DNA of 64,000 nt, taken from UKL13-2 sp043773745. GTDB taxonomy: Bacteria > Pseudomonadota > Gammaproteobacteria > Burkholderiales > Usitatibacteraceae. Numbering within the stretch: the first letter of the stretch is position 1; each line of letters starts with the position of its first letter. The stretch lies in the NCBI GenBank assembly GCA_043773745.1, contig JAYVEV010000079.1:17480-81479 (forward strand), given 5' to 3'. The position numbers were made by a program, and so were the translations under genes. Positions 36,033-44,814 of this stretch are shown here, in pieces. The notes beneath the pieces are model-generated. The model saw nothing but the letters and a program-made list of their open reading frames with translations, did no database searches and was not told the DNA's origin.

Positions 36033-37274
36033 CTAGCTACGCAGGAAACCAACCTTCAATTCATCATCAGCCACACCTGACTTCAAGTAATCAGACAGAT
36101 TATATTTCGCAACTTCAGCTTCGCCTAAAATACTCGCGACTGCCTTGCTCGGAAGCAATTGAATATTCGCACCATGCAGTAGATTCACCTTGTGCGACGC
36201 AGCCGCTAGTGCCACATACACGCCTCCGCCGACGCGTCCCAGCACAGTAGTTTCAATCACGGTTCCGACCTTAGCCAAACTCATCAGTGCAAGTGCCAAA
36301 TCAGCTAGATAGCACGATAACATTGCGCGCTCATCATCGAGCTGCGCCGAATGCGCCTCGCAATCGACCAGTATGTGCAATCGCGTAGGTGCTTTCTTCA
36401 CCAGGCTCCATACACGCTCTGCCAGCGCCCAGGTCCGCGCCACTCCAAGCAGCCGTTTATCAATAATGCCCAGCAAATAAATTTTGCCATCTGCGTCTTG
36501 TGCATTACCAAAAAATACGCTCGCCGTTTCGAACCCCTGATAGCCCAGTGGATAAAGTGCTGTTAAATCTTTGCGCTGAACCGGTTCTTCTTTGATCCCC
36601 GTCAATGCCGACTGGATACCTGGATGCGCGCCCAGTATTTGATGTTGTCGATACCAATTTTTTTCTGCTGGGGCAGCGTCAAAATCCCAATGCAACACGT
36701 TAAGTGGCGAAAGCTTTGCGCGCGCGGCAGCCCCAATGCCTGCTTCGGTAATCGCCCGAAAGGCATCATCCAGGGCAGATGCCTCGGCAGCTGCTGCCAG
36801 AATGGTTGGCCCAGACATAGCGAGCTGAGTACTCGTTGAAAATACACGCAAATCAGCCAATGCTGCCAGCATGCTGGCACCGCCGTAGCAATGTGTTCCC
36901 AGCAGCGCAGTGATCGGCGCACCGGAGAGCGCCATTTCCAGCGCTGCACGATACATCTGGCGGAATGCACCCAACGCAGATAGACCTTCCGAAACGCGCG
37001 CGCCGGCAGAATCCAGATACAGCAACAACGGCGTTTTTTGCGTAGTGATGATGCGAAACAGGCTTGCTAACTTGTTGCACTCTCTTGCACCAATCGAGCC
37101 CGATGCGGTTTTATTTTCGACCAATGCAATATGTATTGGAAATCCATTAAGCGTGCCGTGTCCCAAGGTGAGATTACCAGTTGACTCGCCTAGCGGCATA
37201 AAATCAGTGGTAGATCTTAAAAGCTGTAGCGTTTCGGCAGGCGTCATCGTGGGGTTGATGACGCGCGCTGCCAA
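36033..37274 (-). CDS. Fused carboxyltransferase (malonate decarboxylase beta+gamma-like)
   Basis: A 413-residue protein with two crotonase-like carboxyltransferase halves. The first (to about 230) has GSIGARECNKLASLF, YLDSAGARVSEGLSALGAFRQMY and TALLGTHCYGGASMLAALADLRVF, as in MdcD; the second (about 245-413) has a weaker MdcE-like pattern (LHILVDCEAHSAQLDDERAMLSCYLADLALAL, GRVGGGVYVALAAASHKVNLLHGANIQLLPSKAVASILG). Biotin-independent malonate decarboxylases usually have separate beta and gamma subunits plus an ACP and an acyl-transfer subunit, none of which is nearby. With matB 40 bases downstream it probably works on malonate or malonyl-CoA. Acyl-CoA carboxylase beta subunit is the alternative. 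Confidence 0.68.
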   Translation of the reverse strand: MAARVINPTMTPAETLQLLRSTTDFMPLGESTGNLTLGHGTLNGFPIHIALVENKTASGSIGARECNKLASLFRIITTQKTPLLLYLDSAGARVSEGLSALGAFRQMYRAALEMALSGAPITALLGTHCYGGASMLAALADLRVFSTSTQLAMSGPTILAAAAEASALDDAFRAITEAGIGAAARAKLSPLNVLHWDFDAAPAEKNWYRQHQILGAHPGIQSALTGIKEEPVQRKDLTALYPLGYQGFETASVFFGNAQDADGKIYLLGIIDKRLLGVARTWALAERVWSLVKKAPTRLHILVDCEAHSAQLDDERAMLSCYLADLALALMSLAKVGTVIETTVLGRVGGGVYVALAAASHKVNLLHGANIQLLPSKAVASILGEAEVAKYNLSDYLKSGVADDELKVGFLRS

Positions 37275-37405
37275 AGCTTAAACCTCAGCGCTTTATCGTC
37301 ATACTGAAATTGTCGTTAGACCAGATTATAGCGCCCTGTTAAACTGGCAGCCTTCAGCGTTAAGCTGTAGCAAAAATGCATTTCCAACTAAACACAGAGC
37401 GTACT

Positions 37406-37445
37406 TCTTTACGAACCAATCAGAATCTTTACGAACCAATCAGAA
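37406..37445. repeat. Perfect 20-bp tandem duplication upstream of dcp
   Basis: Two identical, directly adjoining 20-base units (each TCTTTACGAACC followed by AATCAGAA) end 19 bases before the dcp start codon. They fall in the probable 5' leader. The rest of the 190-base gap shows nothing I recognise. Confidence 0.85.
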
Positions 37446-37464
37446 CGCTTGCTTAACGAAGAAA

Positions 37465-39519
37465 ATGACCAATATGGATTCCCACTTGATTGCACCTGAT
37501 ATCGCGAACCCTTTATTGCAGATTTGGAAGACGCCGTATGCCTTACCACCGTTTGGCGAGTTTTCTGCGGCCAATTTTCAACCCGCGTTTGAAGTCGCCC
37601 TACGCGAACACCGCAATGAACTGGATGCAATCGCAACCAATCTGGCGCCCGCCACATTTGACAACACTATTGCGGCAATCGATAAAAGCGGCCGCTTGTT
37701 CAATCGTATTGAGGCGCTCTTTGATAACTTGACCGCGTCTGAAACCTCGACGGCACTGCAGGCAGTTGAACGCAACATGGCCGCGCCGCTGGCCGCGCAC
37801 AGCAACGCTGTCTACATGCACGCCGGGTTGTTCGAACGCATCGATGGTTTATTTCAACAACGCAGTGGCTTGGAGCTGAATGCAGAACAGCTCCGACTGC
37901 TAGAGCGCGTGCACCTCGATTTCGTCCGCGCCGGGGCCAAGCTTTCGCTCGAATCGCAGACTCGCTACGGCAAAATCATGGAGCAACTCGCCGAACTCAC
38001 CACGCGATTTACGCAAAATGTTTTAGCTGCCGAGGCCCAATATCAATTGGTGCTGGGTACCGATGACCTTGCCGGATTGCCGGATGCGGTCATCGCATCG
38101 GCCAAACAGGCCGCACACGAACGTGGCACTGATGGATACGTTATTACTCTCTCAAGATCGTTGGTGGTGCCATTTTTAACATTTTCAGATCGTCGTGATT
38201 TGCGTGAAAAGGCGTTTAAGGCATGGACTGAGCGAGGCAGCAGCAACACAAGCACCGGAGTTGATAACCTTTCGGTCGCAGTCAACATAATGAAACTGCG
38301 TCTGGAACAGGCACAGCTACATGGCTTTGATAATTACTCTGATTATGCCTTGGCAGATATGATGGCGGGCACCCGGCAAGCAGTAGCCGATTTGCTAATG
38401 AGAATTTGGACACCTGCCAAAATCAAGGCGGCAGAAGAATGCGCCGCACTAAAAGCGATCGCCGGCATTGACAAAATTGAGCCTTGGGATTGGCGCTATT
38501 ACGCCGAGAAAGTTCGTGCAGCCCGCTACGATTTGCATGAAGCGGAGATCAAACCGTATTTCCCATTGCACCGTATGGTCGAAGCCATATTTGATTGCGC
38601 GCATCGCTTGTTCGGCATCCGCTTTACTGAACAGTCCAATATAAATTCATATCACCCTGATGTAAAGACATACGAAGTCCACAACGCAAATAATCAACTT
38701 ATAGGCATTTTTTTGCACGACAATTTTGCCCGCGCCACCAAACGCGGCGGTGCGTGGATGAGCGTGTATCGCTCGCAAAGTAAAATCGATGGCAACATTA
38801 TTCCCATCGTCGTCAACAACAATAACTTTGCCAAGGGCGAACCAACACTGTTGAGTTTTGATGATGCCCGTACCCTCTTCCATGAATTCGGTCATGGGCT
38901 GCATGGACTGCTTTCAAATGTCCATTACGAACGCTTGGCAGGCACCCGTGTGTTGCGCGATTTTGTTGAGCTGCCTTCGCAGTTGTTTGAACATTGGCTC
39001 AGCGAGCCCGCAGTGCTCAAGCGTTTTGCCCGCCATTACCAAACCAATGAACCGATTTCGGATGAGCTGATTGCAAAGCTCAAGAAGGCCCGCACCTTTA
39101 ATCAAGGATTTGAGAACGTCGAATTTGTCGCTTCAGCCCTGCTCGATATGGCGCTGCATAGCCGCAGTAATATGGACAGGCTTGACCTGAATCAATTTGA
39201 AACAGAACAACTCGCCCGTCTTGGAATGCCCAAAGAAATTGTCATGCGCCATCGTTTCCCGCATTTCCAGCACCTTTTTTCCGGCTCAAGTTATGCGTCG
39301 GGCTATTATGTTTATTTGTGGGCGGCGGTGCTCGATGCTGATGGCTTTGAAGCATTCACTGAGGCTGGTAACCCGTTTGATCCCGCCACCGCCCAGCGGC
39401 TGCTGAAATACATTTATTCAAGCGGCAATACCCGACCGCCGATGGAAGCATATCGCGCGTTTCGGGGCAAAGAGCCAACGGTGATTCCAATGCTGATAAA
39501 AAAAGGGTTAGTCGGATAG
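37465..39519 (+). CDS. dcp: Peptidyl-dipeptidase Dcp (peptidase family M3)
   Basis: A 684-residue zinc metallopeptidase that releases dipeptides from the C-termini of peptides. The metal site is HEFGHGLHG (473-481) with the third ligand Glu in the following helix. RDFVELPSQLFEHWLSEPAVLKRFARHYQTNEPISDEL and FNQGFENVEFVASALLDMALH are characteristic of Dcp rather than oligopeptidase A. Other visible segments are GSSYASGYYVYLWAAVLDADGFEAF and SSGNTRPPMEAYRAFRGKEP at the C-terminus. No signal peptide is seen, so it is probably cytoplasmic. It fits with the S10 peptidase and OPT importer elsewhere in the window as peptide-catabolism functions. Confidence 0.92.
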   Translation: MTNMDSHLIAPDIANPLLQIWKTPYALPPFGEFSAANFQPAFEVALREHRNELDAIATNLAPATFDNTIAAIDKSGRLFNRIEALFDNLTASETSTALQAVERNMAAPLAAHSNAVYMHAGLFERIDGLFQQRSGLELNAEQLRLLERVHLDFVRAGAKLSLESQTRYGKIMEQLAELTTRFTQNVLAAEAQYQLVLGTDDLAGLPDAVIASAKQAAHERGTDGYVITLSRSLVVPFLTFSDRRDLREKAFKAWTERGSSNTSTGVDNLSVAVNIMKLRLEQAQLHGFDNYSDYALADMMAGTRQAVADLLMRIWTPAKIKAAEECAALKAIAGIDKIEPWDWRYYAEKVRAARYDLHEAEIKPYFPLHRMVEAIFDCAHRLFGIRFTEQSNINSYHPDVKTYEVHNANNQLIGIFLHDNFARATKRGGAWMSVYRSQSKIDGNIIPIVVNNNNFAKGEPTLLSFDDARTLFHEFGHGLHGLLSNVHYERLAGTRVLRDFVELPSQLFEHWLSEPAVLKRFARHYQTNEPISDELIAKLKKARTFNQGFENVEFVASALLDMALHSRSNMDRLDLNQFETEQLARLGMPKEIVMRHRFPHFQHLFSGSSYASGYYVYLWAAVLDADGFEAFTEAGNPFDPATAQRLLKYIYSSGNTRPPMEAYRAFRGKEPTVIPMLIKKGLVG

Positions 39520-39647
39520 GCGCTAAACTAAAATACATTGCTTCGCCCGAAGTATAAACACCTGTGTAAAATCCACTAATTGCATCAACATAAAATTATG
39601 AAACGTCGCCAGAATCAAATCAACGGTGACCATAAAGGGAGTTCACA

Positions 39648-40295
39648 ATGTTTTTTGGAAAACTGCTGCCACGGGATGGCAATTTTTTTGACCTGTTTAA
39701 TCAGCATGCGGATTGCGTTGTCAAGGCTGCCGAAGCACTTTCCAAGCTGGTAGCCAACTACAGCGACCTTGAACTTCGTGAACGATATACCCGCGAGGTA
39801 GATGACGCAGAGCATGCAGCGGACCGGATTACCCACGAAGTGAACCGGACGCTCCATAAAACTTTCATCACACCGATTGATCGCGAACAAATTCATACAC
39901 TGATTAACACCATGGATGATGTTGCCGATTTGATCCAGGATTCGTCGCAAACCATGGCGCTTTATGATGTGCGCCACGCGACCGAAGAAATCATCCGTCT
40001 GACTGACCTTAGCCTTAAATGTTGCCAGCGCATGCGCCACGCAGTATCGCTGATCGGCGATTTATCAAAGCCAGCCACGGCCGAGGCCGCACTGAAAACC
40101 TGCGAAGAAATTGATCAGCTTGAATCGGATGCCGATCGGGTGATGCGTTCCGCCATGAGCAAGCTGTTCCGCGGCAATGACGAAGTTCGCGAAGTGATTA
40201 AATTAAAAGCTATATATGAATTACTAGAAACTATTACTGACAAGTGCGAAGACGTCGCCAATGTGATCGAGGGCGTCGTCCTCGAAAACTCTTAA
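39648..40295 (+). CDS. DUF47/PhoU-like protein partnered with the Pit transporter
   Basis: A 215-residue helical protein with the signature FFDLFNQHADCVVKAAEALSKLV, VDDAEHAADRITHEVNRTLHKTFITPIDREQIHTLINTMDDVADLIQD and KAIYELLETITDKCEDVANVIEGVVLEN of the DUF47 family (PhoU-like three-helix repeats). Such proteins are encoded next to low-affinity phosphate transporters and modulate them. An excellent Shine-Dalgarno (AAGGGAG) precedes the ATG. The pit gene begins 23 bases after the stop. Confidence 0.92.
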   Translation: MFFGKLLPRDGNFFDLFNQHADCVVKAAEALSKLVANYSDLELRERYTREVDDAEHAADRITHEVNRTLHKTFITPIDREQIHTLINTMDDVADLIQDSSQTMALYDVRHATEEIIRLTDLSLKCCQRMRHAVSLIGDLSKPATAEAALKTCEEIDQLESDADRVMRSAMSKLFRGNDEVREVIKLKAIYELLETITDKCEDVANVIEGVVLENS

Positions 40296-40318
40296 CCTGC
40301 GACGCGAGTACCGAAACT

Positions 40319-41329
40319 ATGCAGACCATTCAGGTAGCTTTTTGGGTCGTAGCAATGCTGGTTGTATTGGCATTGGTATTCGATTTCATGAATGGCTTTC
40401 ATGATGCCGCAAATTCGATTGCAACAGTGGTCTCAACCGGCGTTCTAAAGCCTGGACAAGCCGTTATTTTTGCAGCTTTTTTTAATTTTGTTGCGATATT
40501 TATTTTTCATTTGAGCGTTGCTGCCACTGTCGGCAAAGGCATCGTTGAACCCGGCGTTGTTGATACGCACGTCGTATTTGGCGCGCTGATTGGTGCGATT
40601 ACCTGGAATGTCGTTACATGGCTTTACGGTATTCCGAGTAGCTCATCGCATGCATTGATTGGTGGCATTGTCGGCGCGGTAGTGGCAAAAGGCGGGGCGA
40701 GCGCTTTGATAGCTGGTGGCATTTTGAAAACTGTTGCGTTTATTTTTGTGTCGCCTGTCTTAGGTTTTTTATTGGGCTCACTCATGATGGTGCTTGTTTC
40801 ATGGACATGCCGTCGTGCCACACCATCCCGGGTGGATCGCTGGTTTCGCCGACTGCAGCTCGTATCGGCAGGTGCGTATAGCCTTGGTCACGGCGGCAAC
40901 GATGCACAAAAAACAATTGGCATCATCTGGATGTTATTAATTGCAACCGGCTATACCGCTGCCGTTGATGCCTCGCCGCCGATGTGGACCATTGTTTGTT
41001 GTTATATGGCCATCGCCTCAGGCACCATGTTTGGTGGCTGGCGCATTGTCAAGACGATGGGACAAAAAATTACCAAGCTCAAGCCGGTTGGCGGCTTTTG
41101 TGCGGAGACTGGCGGCGCAGTTACTTTATTCCTTGCCACTGCGATGGGCATTCCGGTCTCCACCACCCACACCATCACAGGCGCAATTGTCGGTGTCGGC
41201 GCAACACAGCGCGCCAGTGCGGTACGTTGGGGCGTAGCAGGCAATATTGTTTGGGCCTGGATATTTACCATCCCTGCCAGTGCATTTGTTGCAGCGGTTG
41301 CCTATTGGCTTAGCTTGGTGTTGTTCTAA
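40319..41329 (+). CDS. pit: Inorganic phosphate transporter (Pit family)
   Basis: A 336-residue inner-membrane phosphate (metal-phosphate) symporter. The two inverted-repeat signatures are FDFMNGFHDAANSIATVVSTGVL near residue 21 and LGHGGNDAQKTIGIIWMLL near residue 190; GIPSSSSHALIGGIVGA and GIPVSTTHTITGAIVGVG are the paired later motifs. ATG 40319 starts just before the first membrane helix; a longer in-frame reading that overlaps the DUF47 gene gives an Arg-rich stretch unlike the family. It is co-directional with the DUF47 gene. Confidence 0.94.
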   Translation: MQTIQVAFWVVAMLVVLALVFDFMNGFHDAANSIATVVSTGVLKPGQAVIFAAFFNFVAIFIFHLSVAATVGKGIVEPGVVDTHVVFGALIGAITWNVVTWLYGIPSSSSHALIGGIVGAVVAKGGASALIAGGILKTVAFIFVSPVLGFLLGSLMMVLVSWTCRRATPSRVDRWFRRLQLVSAGAYSLGHGGNDAQKTIGIIWMLLIATGYTAAVDASPPMWTIVCCYMAIASGTMFGGWRIVKTMGQKITKLKPVGGFCAETGGAVTLFLATAMGIPVSTTHTITGAIVGVGATQRASAVRWGVAGNIVWAWIFTIPASAFVAAVAYWLSLVLF

Positions 41330-41370
41330 GTTGCATGAAAATTCCTGCCGGACAATAAATCAGTAATCCT

Positions 41371-43803
41371 CTAAGAATTTGGTGTACGCGGCTCTAGAAC
41401 CAAACGGTGGCGAACTTCTCCTGCCAATAGCGGTGTTGGTACGCCATTGAGCCAATCGGAATGTCCCGCTCCATAAAATGGGGAAAGTGGATGTCCGCTT
41501 TGTCCGCCCGGCATCGTCAATATGCCCTGCTCCTCCCGCCCTGGAGATACCACAAGCCTTTGTGAGGCACCATCCGTTTTTGTCGCAACGCGCGGCATAT
41601 GATTGTCGCCTGATAGCGGCGTAGAGGGCATATTTAACCAACCTAGCAGCTTTGGAGCCGCCTGGGAGATAGGATGAACAATGTTGGCTTTATTGAGGTC
41701 GCCCCATTTTGCCCGGTCTAGACTTCCGTATTTAGGCACCAGTTCTCTAACAACAACGGACAACTCATGGGCTAAAAAATCATCCCAGGTAGCGAACGGC
41801 ATGGGTAGCAAGTGCGGTGGGCGTTCCGAGATCGCGGTCCAGACGGGATATTCCATCCGTCCATCCCAGCGAACATGGAGCTTTAAATTAGGCGCACATG
41901 CATTCACCCACGCCGTCCTTAATGTTTCCATTACCTTGAAACGAAACACTCTCGCAATGGCATAGGCCGCCTGATCTGCACTGGCTTTGCCATTCCAGGT
42001 TGTGACAATTCGATTTACGTCTGCGAACGCTGGACGATCAGGACTCTGTATCGCCACATTAGAAACTAGCTTCATCCAATGCTTCATGAAGCGCGCTTCG
42101 TCATCGAGCTGTATTGCATATAATCCGAATTCATCAAATTGATCCGCTTCGTTAAGGCGGTCACGAATCTGCTGACTGCGGGCGCCAAGGTCCCCGCGTC
42201 CCTCACCTATTTTTTCGCCTACGATGCCGCCCAACTGACGGCTATTTGCGGTCCAAAGCCTACCGTTCGCTGGATCTTTGATAAGCGGATATTGACTGAT
42301 TGGCAGCCACGGAATTGGCAATTCATTAGGCGGCGTGAATCCCTTACGCGGCTCGCCCATACGCAAGTGCCGACGAAGCGGAAGACGCCCGGCGATAGTC
42401 CAGGCCATGCTGCCATGCTTGTCAACAATCAACACATTTTGTTGTGGCACACCGCTGTTCTGCACAACTTTAATGGCGGCGCCAACAGTCTTGGTAAACA
42501 ATATATCTTCCAGCTTGGCATTGATACTATTGGGCCAATGAGCCACCCAATTAAGTGCATATTCATTGCCATGCCAAGTGCGCATCACCGGCCCCCAGAG
42601 AGTGCGCTTAACATTAATCGTCACTGATGGTGCGCCACTCACCGCGATCACCTCTTGCACGATATCAAACTGAATTGTTTTACCATCATCAACATAGCCA
42701 TGCCCATCGGTGCTGCGTTGAATAGGTACCCAGTCGAACCAATCTCCTTCCGCGCTTGTGAATCCCCACGCTACATGACCATTACTGCCGACAACAAACC
42801 CTGGTACTCCAGGCAGGGTTATACCAGTGACGCGGGTTGGGGAACCATCGGGCGCGCGTCGAATATGTAATTCACCTCGAAACCAGATGTTGGGCACGCT
42901 GAGCGCAAGGTGCATATCATCAGCAAGGATGGGAATACCATGTTTGCTGATTGCGGCAGATACCGCCCAGTTATTACTGCCTGGCTTGAAGTCGGAATTG
43001 TCTGCTAACCCAGTTTGAAATTCCGCACCTAAATTAATGCTTGCTTGCCACCGATCAACATGTCTTATTTTTCGAGTATTTATCTCGTCGATAGTGGGCA
43101 TTGAGGATTGGGTAAGGACCGAGCCGTCCAATGCACCATCCCAGCGCCCGCCGCGCGGTTTAAGCCAATTAAATAAACGATCCCCAGCGCTTTGGCGAAG
43201 TGCGGCCTCTGCAAAAGCATCCTGAATATTGCGTGATTGCAGCACGTAATACATCTCGGCAACCACCAGCAGCGAATCTTCTTCGCGCCATGCATCTGGA
43301 TTCTCGCCAAGCAGCAAATACTGCCATGGACGAACAGACAGAGAATTAAGTCCGGCATTTACCCCCTCTGCATAAATCGTCAATATCTTTTTGTCTTCAG
43401 CAGGCAATCTTCGCCACTGCTCTGCCATGCGCACGCGGAATTGATGAGGACGTTTCTCCTTATCCATCGCCAATGTTTCGCCTCCTAGTAGCGCAGAAAG
43501 CTCACCGGCAGCCGAGCGGCGGGTAAGGTCCATTTCAAAAAAACGCTCTTGACCATGCACAAATCCTAACGCACGAGCGCCGTCGGCCCAGGTTTCAGTA
43601 CGAATCGCAACTGTGCCGTTCGCATCACGCGTGATGGTCGTCGGCATTTGCAATTGATTTAGCGAAATTTGACCATCCAATATTGGCATGCTGCCCCTGG
43701 CAGCCAAATAGATAACCAATACTCCAACTAACAACAATCCAAACAAGATTGCAAAAAATACCCGTATCCAATATTGCGCGGGACTCTTTACCATTCGGCG
43801 CAT
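41371..43803 (-). CDS. Penicillin acylase family (Ntn) amidohydrolase
   Basis: A self-processing N-terminal-nucleophile hydrolase of 810 residues that cleaves acyl-amide bonds (penicillins, acyl-homoserine lactones or related amides). It starts with a single membrane anchor or signal (WIRVFFAILFGLLLVGVLVIYLAARG). Alpha-subunit motifs include RDANGTVAIRTETWADGARALGFVHGQERFFEMDLTRR. The nucleophile is Ser276 in KPGSNNWAVS, the expected cleavage point to the beta chain. Later come VWGFTSAEGDWFDW-like and NVLIVDKHGSMAWTIAGRLPLR segments. The start ATG 43803 overlaps the TGA of the DUF2147 gene (TGATG). Substrate cannot be read. Confidence 0.9.
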   Translation of the reverse strand: MRRMVKSPAQYWIRVFFAILFGLLLVGVLVIYLAARGSMPILDGQISLNQLQMPTTITRDANGTVAIRTETWADGARALGFVHGQERFFEMDLTRRSAAGELSALLGGETLAMDKEKRPHQFRVRMAEQWRRLPAEDKKILTIYAEGVNAGLNSLSVRPWQYLLLGENPDAWREEDSLLVVAEMYYVLQSRNIQDAFAEAALRQSAGDRLFNWLKPRGGRWDGALDGSVLTQSSMPTIDEINTRKIRHVDRWQASINLGAEFQTGLADNSDFKPGSNNWAVSAAISKHGIPILADDMHLALSVPNIWFRGELHIRRAPDGSPTRVTGITLPGVPGFVVGSNGHVAWGFTSAEGDWFDWVPIQRSTDGHGYVDDGKTIQFDIVQEVIAVSGAPSVTINVKRTLWGPVMRTWHGNEYALNWVAHWPNSINAKLEDILFTKTVGAAIKVVQNSGVPQQNVLIVDKHGSMAWTIAGRLPLRRHLRMGEPRKGFTPPNELPIPWLPISQYPLIKDPANGRLWTANSRQLGGIVGEKIGEGRGDLGARSQQIRDRLNEADQFDEFGLYAIQLDDEARFMKHWMKLVSNVAIQSPDRPAFADVNRIVTTWNGKASADQAAYAIARVFRFKVMETLRTAWVNACAPNLKLHVRWDGRMEYPVWTAISERPPHLLPMPFATWDDFLAHELSVVVRELVPKYGSLDRAKWGDLNKANIVHPISQAAPKLLGWLNMPSTPLSGDNHMPRVATKTDGASQRLVVSPGREEQGILTMPGGQSGHPLSPFYGAGHSDWLNGVPTPLLAGEVRHRLVLEPRTPNS

Positions 43804-44351
43804 CAATACGCACCGACAGAGTCGTTTATGACACGGCGCCAAATTTGTGAACGTCCGAATAATGAGATGCCGCGAAAGCCGCGAACATCCAGCTTTTTAC
43901 CATTGTCAAGAACAGTGATACGAAGCTGATACCTGTCGCCAGAATCAGGATCCAGAATTTCACCTTTTTCATACCGCAACACATCGACACGCCAAATATC
44001 GGTGATGATGCGCATGCCCATTACAAACTGGTTTTTTAGCGTGCCGTCGCACTTGGTACACTTTGGATTAGACTCTTCTCCTGGCCCTGGGATGATTTTC
44101 TCGACAGCACCTTCAAAGTGGCCGTCCGGCAGTCTTATGATTCGCACCAAACTTGATAATTTTTTTGTGTCGTCATCATATTGCTCCCAGAGCCCCGTAA
44201 GCTGCTCAGCGGGCCATGTGGAATTAGGTTCAACTGCGGCGAAAACAATGCGTGACTGAAATCCAAACAGCAAAATGAACAAACTGATAACAAGGTTAAC
44301 TACCAAAGGAAACAAAGACCGCAATTGCATCCTGATTTTTTTTGAGAACAT
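43803..44351 (-). CDS. DUF2147 family exported protein
   Basis: A 182-residue protein with a Lys/Arg start and a hydrophobic leader (VVNLVISLFILLFG ... IVFAA) consistent with export. The mature part contains LTGLWEQYDDDTKKLSSLVRIIRLPDGHFEGAVEKIIPGPGE and WRVDVLRYEKGEILDPDSGDRYQLRITVLDNGKKLDVRGFRG, the DUF2147 pattern (a lipocalin-like beta fold of unknown role). ATG 44351 is chosen because TAGG lies six bases upstream; further ATGs at 44330 and 44438 are in frame. The stop overlaps the penicillin-acylase start, so the two are coupled. Confidence 0.8.
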   Translation of the reverse strand: MFSKKIRMQLRSLFPLVVNLVISLFILLFGFQSRIVFAAVEPNSTWPAEQLTGLWEQYDDDTKKLSSLVRIIRLPDGHFEGAVEKIIPGPGEESNPKCTKCDGTLKNQFVMGMRIITDIWRVDVLRYEKGEILDPDSGDRYQLRITVLDNGKKLDVRGFRGISLFGRSQIWRRVINDSVGAY

Positions 44352-44441
44352 ACAAAGCCTATAGTTAACAACTTTTAACATTTTATTTTGTAGCCGCATC
44401 ATACTAAATAACTTTTTGTCCCAACAAAACCTTGGCAACTT

Positions 44442-44458
44442 TGTAACCTGTTGTTACA
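44442..44458. promoter_or_regulatory. Inverted repeat in the DUF2147 / ACP divergent region (candidate operator)
   Basis: TGTAAC-CTGTT-GTTACA is a perfect 6-5-6 inverted repeat about 90 bases upstream of both the DUF2147 and the ACP start codons. The position and symmetry suit a dimeric regulator controlling either or both transcripts. Confidence 0.45.
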
Positions 44459-44500
44459 CTTTGGCCAGTTGCATACACATATTGAATTACAAAAAATAGT

Positions 44501-44537
44501 TTGAAATATTGTCAGTAGCATCTTGAAAAATTGTCAG
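44501..44537 (+). repeat. Two 15-bp direct repeats just upstream of the ACP gene
   Basis: TTGAAATATTGTCAG (44501-44515) and TTGAAAAATTGTCAG (44523-44537) differ at one base and are spaced 22 bases start to start, two helical turns. The second copy runs into the AGGAA Shine-Dalgarno of the ACP gene (ATG 44548), so a bound factor could block translation or transcription. Confidence 0.6.
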
Positions 44538-44547
44538 GAATAATTAT

Positions 44548-44814
44548 ATGTCGGCCCTCAACAACGAAGAACTGCGCAGTAAGCTTACAGAAATGATCTC
44601 TGAGGAATTTGACATTCCATTGGAGAAACTTACTCCTGACATGACGATGGAAGCGTTGGGTATTGATTCGCTTTCGTTAATAGATTTTATGTTCAATGTT
44701 GAAGACAAGCTGGGTTTAGAAATGCCAGACTCTCGCACACCGCTCCTGACTCTTGGAGATGTGTTTGCTGAGATTGACAAAGCAACACCGAAAGCCCAAA
44801 AACTTTCAGGATGA
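44548..44814 (+). CDS. Acyl carrier protein
   Basis: An 88-residue acidic helical protein. The phosphopantetheine site is Ser41 in LGIDSLSLIDFMF, and the downstream helix has LGLEMPDSRTPLLTLGDV. It is longer than housekeeping AcpP and stands beside its own ketosynthase, so it is probably a dedicated carrier. The gene starts with ATG after AGGAA, and its last four bases overlap the ketosynthase start (ATGA), which implies coupled synthesis. Confidence 0.9.
   Translation: MSALNNEELRSKLTEMISEEFDIPLEKLTPDMTMEALGIDSLSLIDFMFNVEDKLGLEMPDSRTPLLTLGDVFAEIDKATPKAQKLSG

Noticed and set aside
37406..37445. Possible CRISPR or phage attachment site
   Set aside because: There are only two adjacent units with no spacers, no cas genes and no integrase nearby.
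44501..44537. Direct repeats as a CRISPR seed
   Set aside because: Two short repeats with a 7-base gap do not fit repeat-spacer geometry; a binding-site reading is simpler.
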